NCBI RefSeq assembly: GCF_900111005.1
Contig: NZ_FOFV01000004.1
Span: 186,001 to 250,000 of the forward strand
DNA length: 64,000 nucleotides
Direction: 5' to 3'
Source of the DNA: Lentzea albida
GTDB lineage: Bacteria; Actinomycetota; Actinomycetes; Mycobacteriales; Pseudonocardiaceae
A program made the translations under genes and the position numbers. The notes beneath the pieces were generated by a model. The model did no database searches and was not told where the DNA came from. It saw only the letters and a program-made list of their open reading frames with translations. Each line of letters starts with the position of its first letter. Position 1 is the stretch's first letter. This document shows positions 1-7,952 of the stretch, in pieces.

Positions 1-557
1 AGTCCGGTCCCGGCTCGAACTCCGGCAGCGGTTCCGGCTCCGGTGGCGGAGGAGGCGGCGGCGGTGGCGGGGGCGGAAGCGGCTCCGGTGGTGGGGGCGG
101 CGGAGGTGGCGGTGGCGGATCAGGCCCGCGCCTGCCCGTCGCGATCCCGCCCCAGCCCGGCGAGGGCGTCGGCGTGAACCTGCCCGACGGCAGCAGCGCC
201 GAGGCACCGAACGAGACCGCGGCCAAGGCCGTGCGCAACGCGTTGTCCGCGCTGGGCACCCCGTACGTCTGGGGTGGCGCGAACCCGCCCCAGGGCACGG
301 ACTGCTCCGGCCTCACGCAGTGGGCGTACGGAGGCGCGGGCTTCGACATCCCGCGACCGGCCTCGTCCCAGGCGATGGGCGCCTCGGTGCCGCCGGACCA
401 GCTGCTGCCGGGTGACCTGGTGGTGTGGGACGGGCACGTGGCGATGGTGATCGGCAACGGCCAGATGGTCGAGGCCGGCGACCCGGTGCAGGTGCAGCCG
501 ATCCGCACGACGAACAGCGGCATGTCGTTCTACGGCTTCTACCGCCCCACGGGCTGA
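1..557 (+). CDS. NlpC/P60 cell-wall hydrolase, C-terminal part (5' end outside window)
   Basis: The reading frame is open from the window edge, so only the C-terminal part is seen. It opens with a Gly/Ser-rich stretch of about 50 residues (two runs of ten or more Gly), a flexible linker, followed by a roughly 120-residue NlpC/P60 domain. The catalytic Cys is in TDCSGL (near base 300) and the His is in WDGHVAMV (near base 435). Such domains cleave D-Glu/mDAP or related bonds in peptidoglycan and act outside the membrane. The linker suggests that a secretion or targeting region lies upstream of the window. The YbaB-like genes start 40 bases downstream on the same strand. Confidence 0.85.
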   Translation, partial: SGPGSNSGSGSGSGGGGGGGGGGGGSGSGGGGGGGGGGGSGPRLPVAIPPQPGEGVGVNLPDGSSAEAPNETAAKAVRNALSALGTPYVWGGANPPQGTDCSGLTQWAYGGAGFDIPRPASSQAMGASVPPDQLLPGDLVVWDGHVAMVIGNGQMVEAGDPVQVQPIRTTNSGMSFYGFYRPTG

Positions 558-597
558 GTGGAAGTGCGGCAGACTGTCGGCACCAGGGGGTGATCAG

Positions 598-951
598 GTG
601 GACGACGACGTCGAGCGCGCCGCGCGGAAGGTGCGCGATGTCGAGCAGGCGGTGACGGAGCACGTCACGCGCAGTGGTCCCGTCACGGGCAGGGCGTCCT
701 CCCCGGACGGCGCCGTCACGGTGGTCGCCACGCCCGGCGGCCCGCCGCAGCAGATCGCGGTGAGCCCGGCGGCGTTGCGGATGGGCCCTCAGGCGCTCGC
801 CGCCGAGATCATGCGCATCGCCGACAAGGCGCAGCGCAACGCGAACACCCGCCTGCACCAGACGCTGGAGCGCGTGGTCGACCCGCGCGAGCTGACGGCC
901 ATGGGGATCGAACGCGGGCGCGACGAGGACGAGTTCGGGTGGCGGCCGTGA
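598..951 (+). CDS. YbaB/EbfC-like nucleoid-associated protein (copy 1)
   Basis: A 117-residue protein starting at GTG with an AG-rich ribosome site (aggggg near 585). It has an N-terminal helix, a short central beta region (TVVATPGGPPQQIAVS) and a C-terminal helix, the layout of YbaB/EbfC DNA-binding dimers. Actinobacteria often carry divergent YbaB-like proteins beside secretion or cell-surface genes, and their role there is not settled. It is translationally coupled to a second, similar gene: the stop overlaps a GTG start as GTGA. Family placement rests on size, fold pattern and pairing, so it is moderately sure. Confidence 0.65.
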   Translation: MDDDVERAARKVRDVEQAVTEHVTRSGPVTGRASSPDGAVTVVATPGGPPQQIAVSPAALRMGPQALAAEIMRIADKAQRNANTRLHQTLERVVDPRELTAMGIERGRDEDEFGWRP

Positions 952-1385
952 ACGAGGACCGCATGCAGGCCACCGAGCGCCTCCAGCGCGAGCTCGCGGC
1001 CCTCATCGCCACGGTCGAGCACCCGAACGGGACGTGCATGGTCACGGCCTCGCCGAAGGGCGAGATCAAGGCCCTGCACCTGCACCCGTCGCTGCTCCAG
1101 CAGGGTGCGCAGGCCGTCGGCCAGGTCGTCACGGAGACCGTGCGGCTGGCGACGAACGCGGCCGTGCAGGCCAGCTTCAACAAGATGGCGCTGGCCCTCG
1201 GTGACGGAATGGCGATCGACGTCGAATCGATCGCGGGCGACTCACCCTTCCGGTCGACGTGGAACCCGGTCGTACCGCCCAAAGCCCCTGCTGAGCAGGC
1301 ACCGCCGGAGCGCAGGCCGAGGACTCCGCGGGCCGAGGACTCCGACGACGACGCTTTCTTCGACAACCCCTCGTGGCTTCGGTGA
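948..1385 (+). CDS. YbaB/EbfC-like nucleoid-associated protein (copy 2)
   Basis: About 145 residues. The start is placed at GTG 948, which overlaps the upstream stop as GTGA; an in-frame GTG at 939 is also possible. The N-terminal helix, the strand region MVTASPKGEIKALHLHP and the following helix match copy 1 and the YbaB/EbfC pattern. The C-terminus adds a Pro/Arg-rich and acidic tail (near EDSDDDAFFD). The two copies probably form a heterodimer or act together, an inference from coupling. No catalytic residues are expected. Confidence 0.62.
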   Translation: MNEDRMQATERLQRELAALIATVEHPNGTCMVTASPKGEIKALHLHPSLLQQGAQAVGQVVTETVRLATNAAVQASFNKMALALGDGMAIDVESIAGDSPFRSTWNPVVPPKAPAEQAPPERRPRTPRAEDSDDDAFFDNPSWLR

Positions 1386-1439
1386 TCAGCACCGTTACCC
1401 TCGACCACGGCATCAGGCAGGCGTGACCGGGAGGTCAGG

Positions 1440-2657
1440 ATGGCGCAGGACATCGTCCCCATCGAGCTGGGGCTGACGCAGGGTGACGTCGTCACGCTGT
1501 GGGCACCCCGCTGGCGCGAGAAGGGCGAGGAGTGGGAGGCGTTCCTCGGTGACGAGGAAGACCTGTTCGTCTTCCCCGACGCCGCTCACCTCGCCGCCTT
1601 CGTGCGCACCGCCGAGGAGCACGACCTGACCGACCACCCAGCGTGGCCGGTCGTGCCGTCACTCGGCGTGGCGGACCTCTCGCCGGACGACAACCACCAG
1701 TTCGACCTCGTCGGCGTGCCCGAGCTCGTCGCGGAGGACCCGGACACGTGGACGATCGGTGAGCTCGCCGACGTCGTCGCGATCGTGCGCGCCCTCGCGG
1801 ACGTCTGCGACCTGGAGAAGGTCCACGAGGTGCTGGACAGCGCCGAGGGCTTCTCGCTGCTGCCGCAGGGCACGCTGCCGTTCAGCGGCCGCGACGGCGC
1901 GAAGCTGTGGGGCGAGCTGTCCGAGGTCGTCTCCGAGAAGTGGGACGAGGTCCTCGACGCGATCGACGGCGTCGTGAACACGCCGGAGGTGCCGGAGAAG
2001 GAGCTCTCCGTCGCGCAGGAGGAGCTCGCCAAGCTGGAGGCCGAGACCGCCGCGGCCGCCGCCGTCGACTCCCCCGACGAGGAGTCCGACGACGAGAAGG
2101 ACGAGCCCACCGGCTTCTGGGCCGAGGTCGGCGTCGACCCCATCAAGATCATCACGTCGGCCGGCGAGTTCTACACGCTGCGCTGCTACCTCGGTGACGA
2201 CCCGGTGTTCCTGGGCCGCCGCGGCAAGATCGAGGCCTTCACCTCGCCGCGCGCGCTGAGCCGCTTCGTCGCCGAGAACGACGAGCACGACCTGGCCGAG
2301 GTCGAGACCTGGAACGACATCAAGGTCAAGGCCACCGCGGGTGAGCTCGACGTCGACGTGGACGACGACAACGTCTACGTGCTGACCGGCATCGCCGAGG
2401 ACATGGAGGAGGGCCCCGACGCGCTCGACCCGCAGCAGCTCGACCTCGCCGTCGAACTGTTCGAGGACGCGGCGGAGTGGTCGGAGGACGAGTCCGTGAA
2501 GGACGCGCTCGCCTCGTCCGAGTCGCTGGGCTGGCTCGTGTCGTTCGTCGTGGCGCCGGACCCGACGCGTCTCGCGCCGTCCGCCCCGTACGACGCCGAG
2601 GTGGCCGCGTTCCGCGAGCTGCAGGCGAAGTTCGAGGACCGGCTCAACGTCAACTGA
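1440..2657 (+). CDS. Conserved acidic actinobacterial protein of unknown function
   Basis: A 405-residue, strongly acidic protein without signal peptide or membrane segment. It seems to contain two related halves, each with a pattern of the form 'W/F ... F.SP/FPDAAHL..FV...EEHDL....W' (around residues 25-65 and 255-290), separated by a Glu/Asp/Ala-rich linker near residues 190-230. This internal duplication is visible by eye. Homologues in Pseudonocardiales are, as I recall, sometimes labelled 'primosomal protein', but nothing in the sequence supports a DNA-replication role. ATG 1440 follows a GGGAGG-type site. A strong hairpin lies just downstream. Confidence 0.6.
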   Translation: MAQDIVPIELGLTQGDVVTLWAPRWREKGEEWEAFLGDEEDLFVFPDAAHLAAFVRTAEEHDLTDHPAWPVVPSLGVADLSPDDNHQFDLVGVPELVAEDPDTWTIGELADVVAIVRALADVCDLEKVHEVLDSAEGFSLLPQGTLPFSGRDGAKLWGELSEVVSEKWDEVLDAIDGVVNTPEVPEKELSVAQEELAKLEAETAAAAAVDSPDEESDDEKDEPTGFWAEVGVDPIKIITSAGEFYTLRCYLGDDPVFLGRRGKIEAFTSPRALSRFVAENDEHDLAEVETWNDIKVKATAGELDVDVDDDNVYVLTGIAEDMEEGPDALDPQQLDLAVELFEDAAEWSEDESVKDALASSESLGWLVSFVVAPDPTRLAPSAPYDAEVAAFRELQAKFEDRLNVN

Positions 2658-2669
2658 CGTCCTGTTCCG

Positions 2670-2709
2670 CGAAAAGGGCCGCTCACCACGTGGTGAGCGG
2701 CCCTTTTCG
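2670..2709. terminator. Perfect 20-bp-arm hairpin terminator
   Basis: The two arms (2670-2689 and 2690-2709) are exact inverted copies and meet at cacgtg. The outer ends are AAAA/TTTT, so it can work as an intrinsic terminator in both directions. It sits 12 bases after the acidic-protein gene and 37 bases before the GntR gene. Confidence 0.85.
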
Positions 2710-2728
2710 TCGAACAGGCTTGCCTCAT

Positions 2729-2741
2729 CTGTATGATACAG
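2729..2741 (+). promoter_or_regulatory. GntR-gene promoter -10 embedded in a perfect operator palindrome
   Basis: CTGTAT-G-ATACAG is a perfect 6-1-6 palindrome ending four bases before the ATG of the GntR gene. Its centre is TATGAT, a good -10 hexamer. A transcript from this -10 would start almost at the ATG, so the mRNA is probably (nearly) leaderless and the regulator probably blocks its own promoter. The palindrome and hexamer are seen; autoregulation is inferred. Confidence 0.6.
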
Positions 2742-2745
2742 GTTT

Positions 2746-3489
2746 ATGACAGGTTCTCGGTCGCAGCGCCTCGCCGCCGACCTGCGGGAACGCATCACGC
2801 TCGGCGACTACGGCCCCGCGGGGTCGATCGAGAGCGAGGCCGAGCTCGGTCGCCGTTACGAGGTCAGCCGCGTGACCGTGCGCCGGGCTCTGGAGCAGTT
2901 GCGCGACGAAGGTCTGCTGGCCTCGAAGAAGGGCGCCGGCTGGTACGTCGTGTCGTTCGCGCAGCCACTCGCGCTCGGCACGTTCCAGCACGCGCAGTCG
3001 GCCGTCGCCGAGGCCGGTGTGTCCCTGGTGCGGACCGTTCTCGAGTACGGCTACCGCGAGGCGCCTTCGACCGTCGCCGTAACGTTGGGCGCGGGCGAGA
3101 TGCTGCGCGTGCGTTCGTTGCGCCGCACCGGGGACACGCCGCTCGACGTCGTCACCGAGTGGGTGCCGCTGGCGCTGGCCGCGCCGGTGAGCCGCGCCGA
3201 CGCCGAGTCGCCCGGCACGTGGGAGACGTTGCGGCGCAACGGCAACCAGATCGCGGTCGTGCGCCAGAGCATCGCGGCCGTCGCCGCGGGTGACGTCGGC
3301 ACGTTGCTCGGCGTCGCCGCCACCACGCCCGTGCTGCTGGTGCGCCGCATCGCGTTCGACGGCGCCGAGCAGCCGATCGCCCTGTCCGAGCACCACTACC
3401 TGGGCCACCGGTTCCAGCTGGAGGTCGAGTTCCGCGGCTGGCCCGGCGCGGAACCCCCTGGAGTAGCAGCGATTCCCACGGAGGACTGA
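2746..3489 (+). CDS. GntR-family (HutC/UTRA) transcriptional regulator
   Basis: A 247-residue protein. Residues 1-70 form a winged helix with the classic GntR recognition segment (YEVSRVTVRRAL followed by EGLLASKKGAGWYV). Residues 80-235 match a UTRA effector-binding domain (LSEHHYLGHRFQLE near the end). UTRA domains bind small sugars or organic acids. The gene is three bases upstream of a nucleotide-sugar dehydratase/epimerase gene, so the pair is probably one transcript and the ligand may be a sugar derivative, which is inference. There is no Shine-Dalgarno, in line with the leaderless promoter at 2729-2741. Confidence 0.88.
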   Translation: MTGSRSQRLAADLRERITLGDYGPAGSIESEAELGRRYEVSRVTVRRALEQLRDEGLLASKKGAGWYVVSFAQPLALGTFQHAQSAVAEAGVSLVRTVLEYGYREAPSTVAVTLGAGEMLRVRSLRRTGDTPLDVVTEWVPLALAAPVSRADAESPGTWETLRRNGNQIAVVRQSIAAVAAGDVGTLLGVAATTPVLLVRRIAFDGAEQPIALSEHHYLGHRFQLEVEFRGWPGAEPPGVAAIPTED

Positions 3490-3492
3490 CCG

Positions 3493-4491
3493 ATGCGCGT
3501 GCTCGTCACCGGTGCGGCCGGGTTCATCGGCTCGCACTTCACCCGCTACTGGCTGCGCGAACACCCCGCGGACGAGGTGATCGCCCTCGACGCCCTGACC
3601 TACCGCGGCACGGTGACGAACCTGCCGTCCGACGTGCCGTTCGTGCACGCGGACATCGCCGACGCCGACGTGGAGGGCGTCGACGTGGTGGTGAACTTCG
3701 CCGCCGAGTCGCACAACTCGCTGGCCGTGCTGGATCCCGCCCGTTTCTTCCGCACGAACGTGCTGAGCACACAGGCGTTGCTGGAATCGTGCCGTCGCGC
3801 GGGCGTCCGGCGGTTCCACCACGTCTCGACGTGCGAGGTGTACGGCGACCTCGCACTGGACGCCGTGGAGGCGTTCCACGAGGAGTCGCCCTACCGCCCG
3901 CGCACGCCGTACAACGCGTCGAAGGCCGGCGCCGACCACGCCGTCCGCTCGTACTTCGAGACGTTCGACCTGCCGGTGACGATCACCAACTGCGCCAACA
4001 ACTACGGCCCGAACCAGTTCCCCGAGAACGTGCTGCCGCTCTTCACCACCCGCGCCCTGAACGGCGAGCAGCTGCCCGTCTACGCCTCCAGCGACAACCG
4101 CCGCGAGTGGATCCACGTCCTCGACCACTGCCGCGCGATCGACGCGGTCCTGCAGAACGGTGTCGTCGGCCGGACCTACCACGTGGGCACGGGCGTGGAG
4201 GCGAGCGTCGACCAGATCGCCGACCTGGTCCTGGACGAGCTGGGACTGCCTCCGACGCGCAAGTCGGTCGTGGCGGACCGCCCCGGCCACGACCGCCGCT
4301 ACCTGCTCGACTCCACGCGCATCGGCCGCGAACTGGGCTGGCGCCCGGAGATCGGCTTCGAGGCCGGTGTCCGGGACACCATCCGCTGGTACGCGGCCAA
4401 CCGCGCGTGGTGGGAGCCGTTGCTGGAGCTCAGCCCGATCGACGAGAGCGCGTGGGCTATCGGCCGGTCAGCGCCGCGTACCCCGGCTTGA
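3493..4491 (+). CDS. NAD-dependent sugar dehydratase/epimerase, RmlB-like
   Basis: A 332-residue extended SDR enzyme. It has the NAD-binding GAAGFIG at residues 7-13 and the catalytic YNASK (Tyr140, Lys144). Overall similarity, including [10 protein letters not shown] and [11 protein letters not shown], points to dTDP-glucose 4,6-dehydratase. The usual dehydratase triad Thr-Asp-Glu in STDEVYG is STCEVYG here (Cys114 in place of Asp), so the exact reaction may differ. A GGAGG site precedes the ATG and the gene follows the GntR gene by three bases. Its 3' end overlaps the convergent add gene by 35 bases. Confidence 0.8.
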   Translation: MRVLVTGAAGFIGSHFTRYWLREHPADEVIALDALTYRGTVTNLPSDVPFVHADIADADVEGVDVVVNFAAESHNSLAVLDPARFFRTNVLSTQALLESCRRAGVRRFHHVSTCEVYGDLALDAVEAFHEESPYRPRTPYNASKAGADHAVRSYFETFDLPVTITNCANNYGPNQFPENVLPLFTTRALNGEQLPVYASSDNRREWIHVLDHCRAIDAVLQNGVVGRTYHVGTGVEASVDQIADLVLDELGLPPTRKSVVADRPGHDRRYLLDSTRIGRELGWRPEIGFEAGVRDTIRWYAANRAWWEPLLELSPIDESAWAIGRSAPRTPA

Positions 4492-5548
4492 CCAGCTCGT
4501 TGATGATCGCGAGCCGCTCGTCGAACCCGAGGAACGCCGACTTCATGGCGTTGATCGTGAACCACTGCAGATCGGCCCACCCGTACCCGAACGTCTCGGC
4601 CAGCGCCGCGAACTCGCTCGACAGCGAGCAGTCGCTCATCAGCCGGTTGTCCGTGTTGACCGTGACGCGGAACCGCAACTTGGCGAGCAGCCCGATCGGG
4701 TGCTCGGCGAGCGTGGGCGCGGCACCGGTCTGCAGGTTCGAGGTAGGGCACATCTCGAGCGGGATGCGACGGTCGCGCACGTAGGCGGCCAACCGTCCCA
4801 ACTGGACGGTCCCGTCCCCCGACACCTTGATGTCGTCGACGATCCGCACCCCGTGCCCGAGCCGTTCGGCACCGCAGTGCTGGATCGCCTCCCAGATGGA
4901 GGGCAACCCGAACGCCTCACCGGCGTGAATCGTGAAGTGCGCGTTCTGCTGGCGCAGGTACTCGAACGTGTCGATGCCCTTGGTGGGAGGGAACCCGGCC
5001 TCGGGCCCGGCGATGTCGAACCCGACGACCCCGAGGTCCCGGTACCGGACCGCCAGTTCGGCGATCCGCAACCAGCCCTCGTTCTGCCGCATCGCGCACA
5101 ACAGCGTCCCGATGCGGATCTTCCGCCCGGTGGCGGCAACTCGCTGCTCGCCGACCCGGAACCCCTCCTGCACGGCCTCGACGACCTGCTCGAGGGACAG
5201 CCCCTTCTCCGTGTTGAGCTCGGGGGCGTACCGGATCTCGGCGTAAACGACACCGTCCGCGGCCAGGTCCTCGACGGCCTCGGCGGCAACGCGGACGAGC
5301 GACTGCTCGTCCTGCATGACACCGCAGGTGTGCGCGAAGCCTTCGAGGTAGCGCACCAACGAGCCGGAGTTGGCGTTGTCGCGGAACCAGCCGCCGAGGA
5401 CGCCCGCATCGGTGGTGGGCAGGCCCTGGTAGCCGGTGGCATCGGCGAGTTCGATCACCGTCTGCGGGCGGAGGCCACCGTCGAGGTGGTCGTGCAGCAA
5501 CACCTTCGGCGCGCTGCGGATGGTCTCCAGGGTAAGCGGCGTGGACAT
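4457..5548 (-). CDS. add: Adenosine deaminase
   Basis: A 363-residue cytosolic zinc hydrolase that converts adenosine or deoxyadenosine to inosine or deoxyinosine in purine salvage. Metal ligands are visible as HDH (19 and 21), HAGE (208-211) and NTDN (298-301), with the proton-shuttle His in GHG (231-233). The NTDNR form also occurs in mycobacterial Add, as I recall. In M. tuberculosis add lies next to deoA and cdd; here those genes are about 4 kb away, after inserted genes. The 3' end overlaps the epimerase gene on the other strand. Confidence 0.93.
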   Translation of the reverse strand: MSTPLTLETIRSAPKVLLHDHLDGGLRPQTVIELADATGYQGLPTTDAGVLGGWFRDNANSGSLVRYLEGFAHTCGVMQDEQSLVRVAAEAVEDLAADGVVYAEIRYAPELNTEKGLSLEQVVEAVQEGFRVGEQRVAATGRKIRIGTLLCAMRQNEGWLRIAELAVRYRDLGVVGFDIAGPEAGFPPTKGIDTFEYLRQQNAHFTIHAGEAFGLPSIWEAIQHCGAERLGHGVRIVDDIKVSGDGTVQLGRLAAYVRDRRIPLEMCPTSNLQTGAAPTLAEHPIGLLAKLRFRVTVNTDNRLMSDCSLSSEFAALAETFGYGWADLQWFTINAMKSAFLGFDERLAIINELVKPGYAALTGR

Positions 5549-6225
5549 TGCTACACGTTACTCCAGCCGCCGCACGGGGCCGGGGCGACGACGAGCGGTG
5601 CCAACCACACCCGGCCACCCACCGCGACCACGCACGCGGGCCCGGCGCGCGGTGCCGACCGCACTCGCCCACACAACCCGACCCACACGCAGGCCAGCCG
5701 CGCCGTGCCAACCGGACAACCGAAGGCGTAAGCCGCCCATGCCCGCAGCCTGGTGTGGCGACGCGCCGCAACCGCCCCCGCAGCGCGACCCGACCGACCA
5801 AACGCGACCAACTCCGCCGGAACCGCCACGAGCCCACACAGCCGACCCGCGCACACCCGAACCCGCACAACGCGACCCGTGAAACAGGCCCCCACCGGGT
5901 GGAACACGCCGACACGCCGCCCCACCACCAGCAAAAACGATCTTCCCCCGGATATGATCATTTGTCCGGTCAACGTCGTTGCAGATCCGTGATCAGCAAC
6001 TTTCTGCAACCATCGCGAGGCTTGAGTCACCCCAAGGTAGGAACATCACCAGCCGCTACCGCCCGCGCCCGACCAGTGACTCGGCGTTCAGAGTAGTCAG
6101 GTAGCCTGATCGGGTCAGTCGCCCGTCCGCGCCCGGCCTTTTGTAGTCGGGGGTGGTACAGAGACGTCCCGTGACGCGGATAGGCTCCCGTGGTCTCCCC
6201 CTCCCCTGGACGAAGGCACTCAGCC
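5549..6225. other. 677-bp divergent intergenic region with repeat block and palindromes
   Basis: No convincing gene is seen. The part near add holds a copy of the dispersed repeat (see 5595-5812). The remaining part is richer in A/T and contains an ATGATCAT palindrome (5956-5963) within CGGA...TCCG, an 8-bp inverted repeat GTTGCAGA...TCTGCAAC (5980-5987 and 6005-6012), and TCAGG-TAG-CCTGA (6097-6109). These are candidate operator sites for the genes on either side, but none can be assigned. Confidence 0.5.
5595..5812 (-). repeat. Dispersed intergenic repeat, copy A (53/54-bp period)
   Basis: Read on the minus strand, the motif GGTNGGCAC starts at 5713, 5660 and 5606, so the spacings are 53 and 54 bases. 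Upstream of these lies CGCCACACCAGGCTGC (5760-5745), and before that a GGTCGCG-type segment ending near 5812. The same series occurs on the plus strand at 20248-20530. Short reading frames across it look like low-complexity Arg/Gly/Trp peptides and are probably not genes. Confidence 0.75.
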
Positions 6226-7761
6226 GTGACAGAGAACAACAACTCCACGATGTCCTTCGATCGGATGCGCAACATGCTCACGCGCGCCGCGGAGATCCGT
6301 GAGAGCGAGCAGCAGCAGATCTTCGACGCGCTGGACGAGATCCACGCCCGGATGTCGCCTCTGGAGTCGCTGGGTTCGGTTCGCAAGCGCCTGTCGGAGC
6401 TGCCGGACCGCACCGAGGTCAGCGTTCTCGCTGAGCGCCTGGACGAGGCCCTCGCCAAGCTGGAGGCCCAGGACAACGCCGTCGCCGGCATCGGTCGCGC
6501 GGTCGACGCCCTGGTGGACAAGCTCGCCAAGCCGTTCGCGCAGCTGGACGGGCGCCTCGACGGCGTCGCCGGCCGCTTCGAGGGTGTCGCGGGCCGCATG
6601 GACGGCCTGGAGGACAAGCTCTCCAGCATCCACAAGCGCATCGACGACCTCGACGGCCACCTGGACAAGCAGGACGGCAAGGTCGACGCGATCCCGGCCG
6701 CGGTGACGAACCCGCTGCGCGAGCGCGTCGAGGCACTCGAGGCCGCGCTGCGTGGGCGTCTCGACGAGGTCGACGAGGGCGTGCACGAGCACCTCGACGG
6801 CACCCGCGAGGCCCTGCAGAAGATCCTCGCCGAGTCGTTCTCCAGCGTGCACGGCCGCGCCGACGAGCAGCGCGACGCCCTCGCCGCCGCTCGCAGCGAG
6901 CTGGCCGCCGCGATCGCCGAGAGCCGCGGGGAGCTGGCCGGAGCGATCAACGACAGCCGCGAGAAGCTGGTCTCCGCGGTCACCGACCGCCACAACCAGC
7001 TGGCCGCATCGCTCACCGAGACCCGCACCGAGCTGTCCGGCGCCGTGGCGGAGACCCGCGGCGAACTGGCCGGCGTCGTGGCGGAGGCCCGCGACTCGCT
7101 CGCCGGTTCGCTCAACGAGACCCGTGACTCGCTCGCCGGCTCGCTCAACGAGACCCGCGACTCGCTGGCCGGTTCCCTCAACGAGGCGCGCGAGTCGCTC
7201 GCCGGGTCCCTCAACGAGACCCGCACCGAGCTGGCGTCGGCCGTCGCCGACACCCGCGAGGTCGTCAACGGCAAGCTGGACGAGGCCCGCACCGCCCTGT
7301 ACGCGGCGATCGAGCAGTCCCGCGACCAGGTCGACGCCGCCGACCGCCTCGAGTCCCTGGCCCGCCGCCTGGAGCTCGTCACCTCGCAGCTCGACAACAT
7401 GACGAACCGCCTGGACAAGGTCGAGGACGGCTTCGCCGCCCGGATCGCCGAGCTCGGCGGCTCGGTCGACGCGGGCCTGTCCAAGGTCGCGGAGACCGTC
7501 GGCGCCCGCCCGGACACCGACTCGCTGCAGTCCCTGGTCCGCAAGTCGAACCAGGAGTCGGAACTGCGCATCGGCGGCCAGCTGGACGAGGCCATGGCCA
7601 CCTTCGCCGAGCTCATCCTCGGCGGCGGCTCGCCCACGCCTCCCCCGCCGCCCACCGCCCTGCCGCGCCCGCAGCGCCGGACCCGCAAGAACGGCGGCCC
7701 GAAGCCCGCGAACGGCGGCAAGGACGTGGACGACGACGACCTGGCGGCCGAGGGCGCCTGA
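6226..7761 (+). CDS. Long helical protein with thirteen 11-residue repeats
   Basis: The start is placed at GTG 6226 (gaagg site just upstream); an in-frame GTG at 6190 lacks a good site. The protein has about 511 residues and is almost all helix, without signal peptide or membrane segment. Bases 6904-7332 encode thirteen consecutive 11-residue units of the form AGSLNETRDSL, several nearly identical. Hendecad repeats are typical of apolipoprotein-like amphipathic helices, LEA group 3 proteins and some right-handed coiled coils. Heptad-like segments flank the repeats. The tail is Pro-rich, then basic (RPQRRTRKNGG), then acidic. The function is unknown; a scaffold or membrane-surface role is a guess. 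Confidence 0.75.
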   Translation: MTENNNSTMSFDRMRNMLTRAAEIRESEQQQIFDALDEIHARMSPLESLGSVRKRLSELPDRTEVSVLAERLDEALAKLEAQDNAVAGIGRAVDALVDKLAKPFAQLDGRLDGVAGRFEGVAGRMDGLEDKLSSIHKRIDDLDGHLDKQDGKVDAIPAAVTNPLRERVEALEAALRGRLDEVDEGVHEHLDGTREALQKILAESFSSVHGRADEQRDALAAARSELAAAIAESRGELAGAINDSREKLVSAVTDRHNQLAASLTETRTELSGAVAETRGELAGVVAEARDSLAGSLNETRDSLAGSLNETRDSLAGSLNEARESLAGSLNETRTELASAVADTREVVNGKLDEARTALYAAIEQSRDQVDAADRLESLARRLELVTSQLDNMTNRLDKVEDGFAARIAELGGSVDAGLSKVAETVGARPDTDSLQSLVRKSNQESELRIGGQLDEAMATFAELILGGGSPTPPPPPTALPRPQRRTRKNGGPKPANGGKDVDDDDLAAEGA

Positions 7762-7787
7762 TCGCCCACACAGCCTGACCTGCACCG

Positions 7788-7821
7788 AACGGCCCCGGAG
7801 CTGCCCAGCTCCGGGGCCGTT
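7788..7821 (+). terminator. Hairpin terminator after the repeat protein
   Basis: Arms AACGGCCCCGGAGCTG (7788-7803) and its exact inverse (7806-7821) flank a two-base loop. There is only a weak T tract. It lies 27 bases after the stop of the coiled-coil gene. Confidence 0.75.
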
Positions 7822-7952
7822 CCGCGTTCACGGTGAACCGCTTCCCGCCCGACACACGTGACCATGGAGGGAGCGCTCACACGCGCCGTGGTTATGCTCG
7901 CGCCGGCGGGGGTGACCAAACGGGCAGCGGGGGCCGTCCAGAAGGGAAGTCC

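Noticed and set aside
5551..6096. Several Arg/Pro/Gly-rich open frames on both strands of the add upstream gap
   Set aside because: They run through the dispersed repeat, have no ribosome sites or conserved motifs, and equal frames appear across copy B; they are frame shadows of GC-rich repeat DNA.
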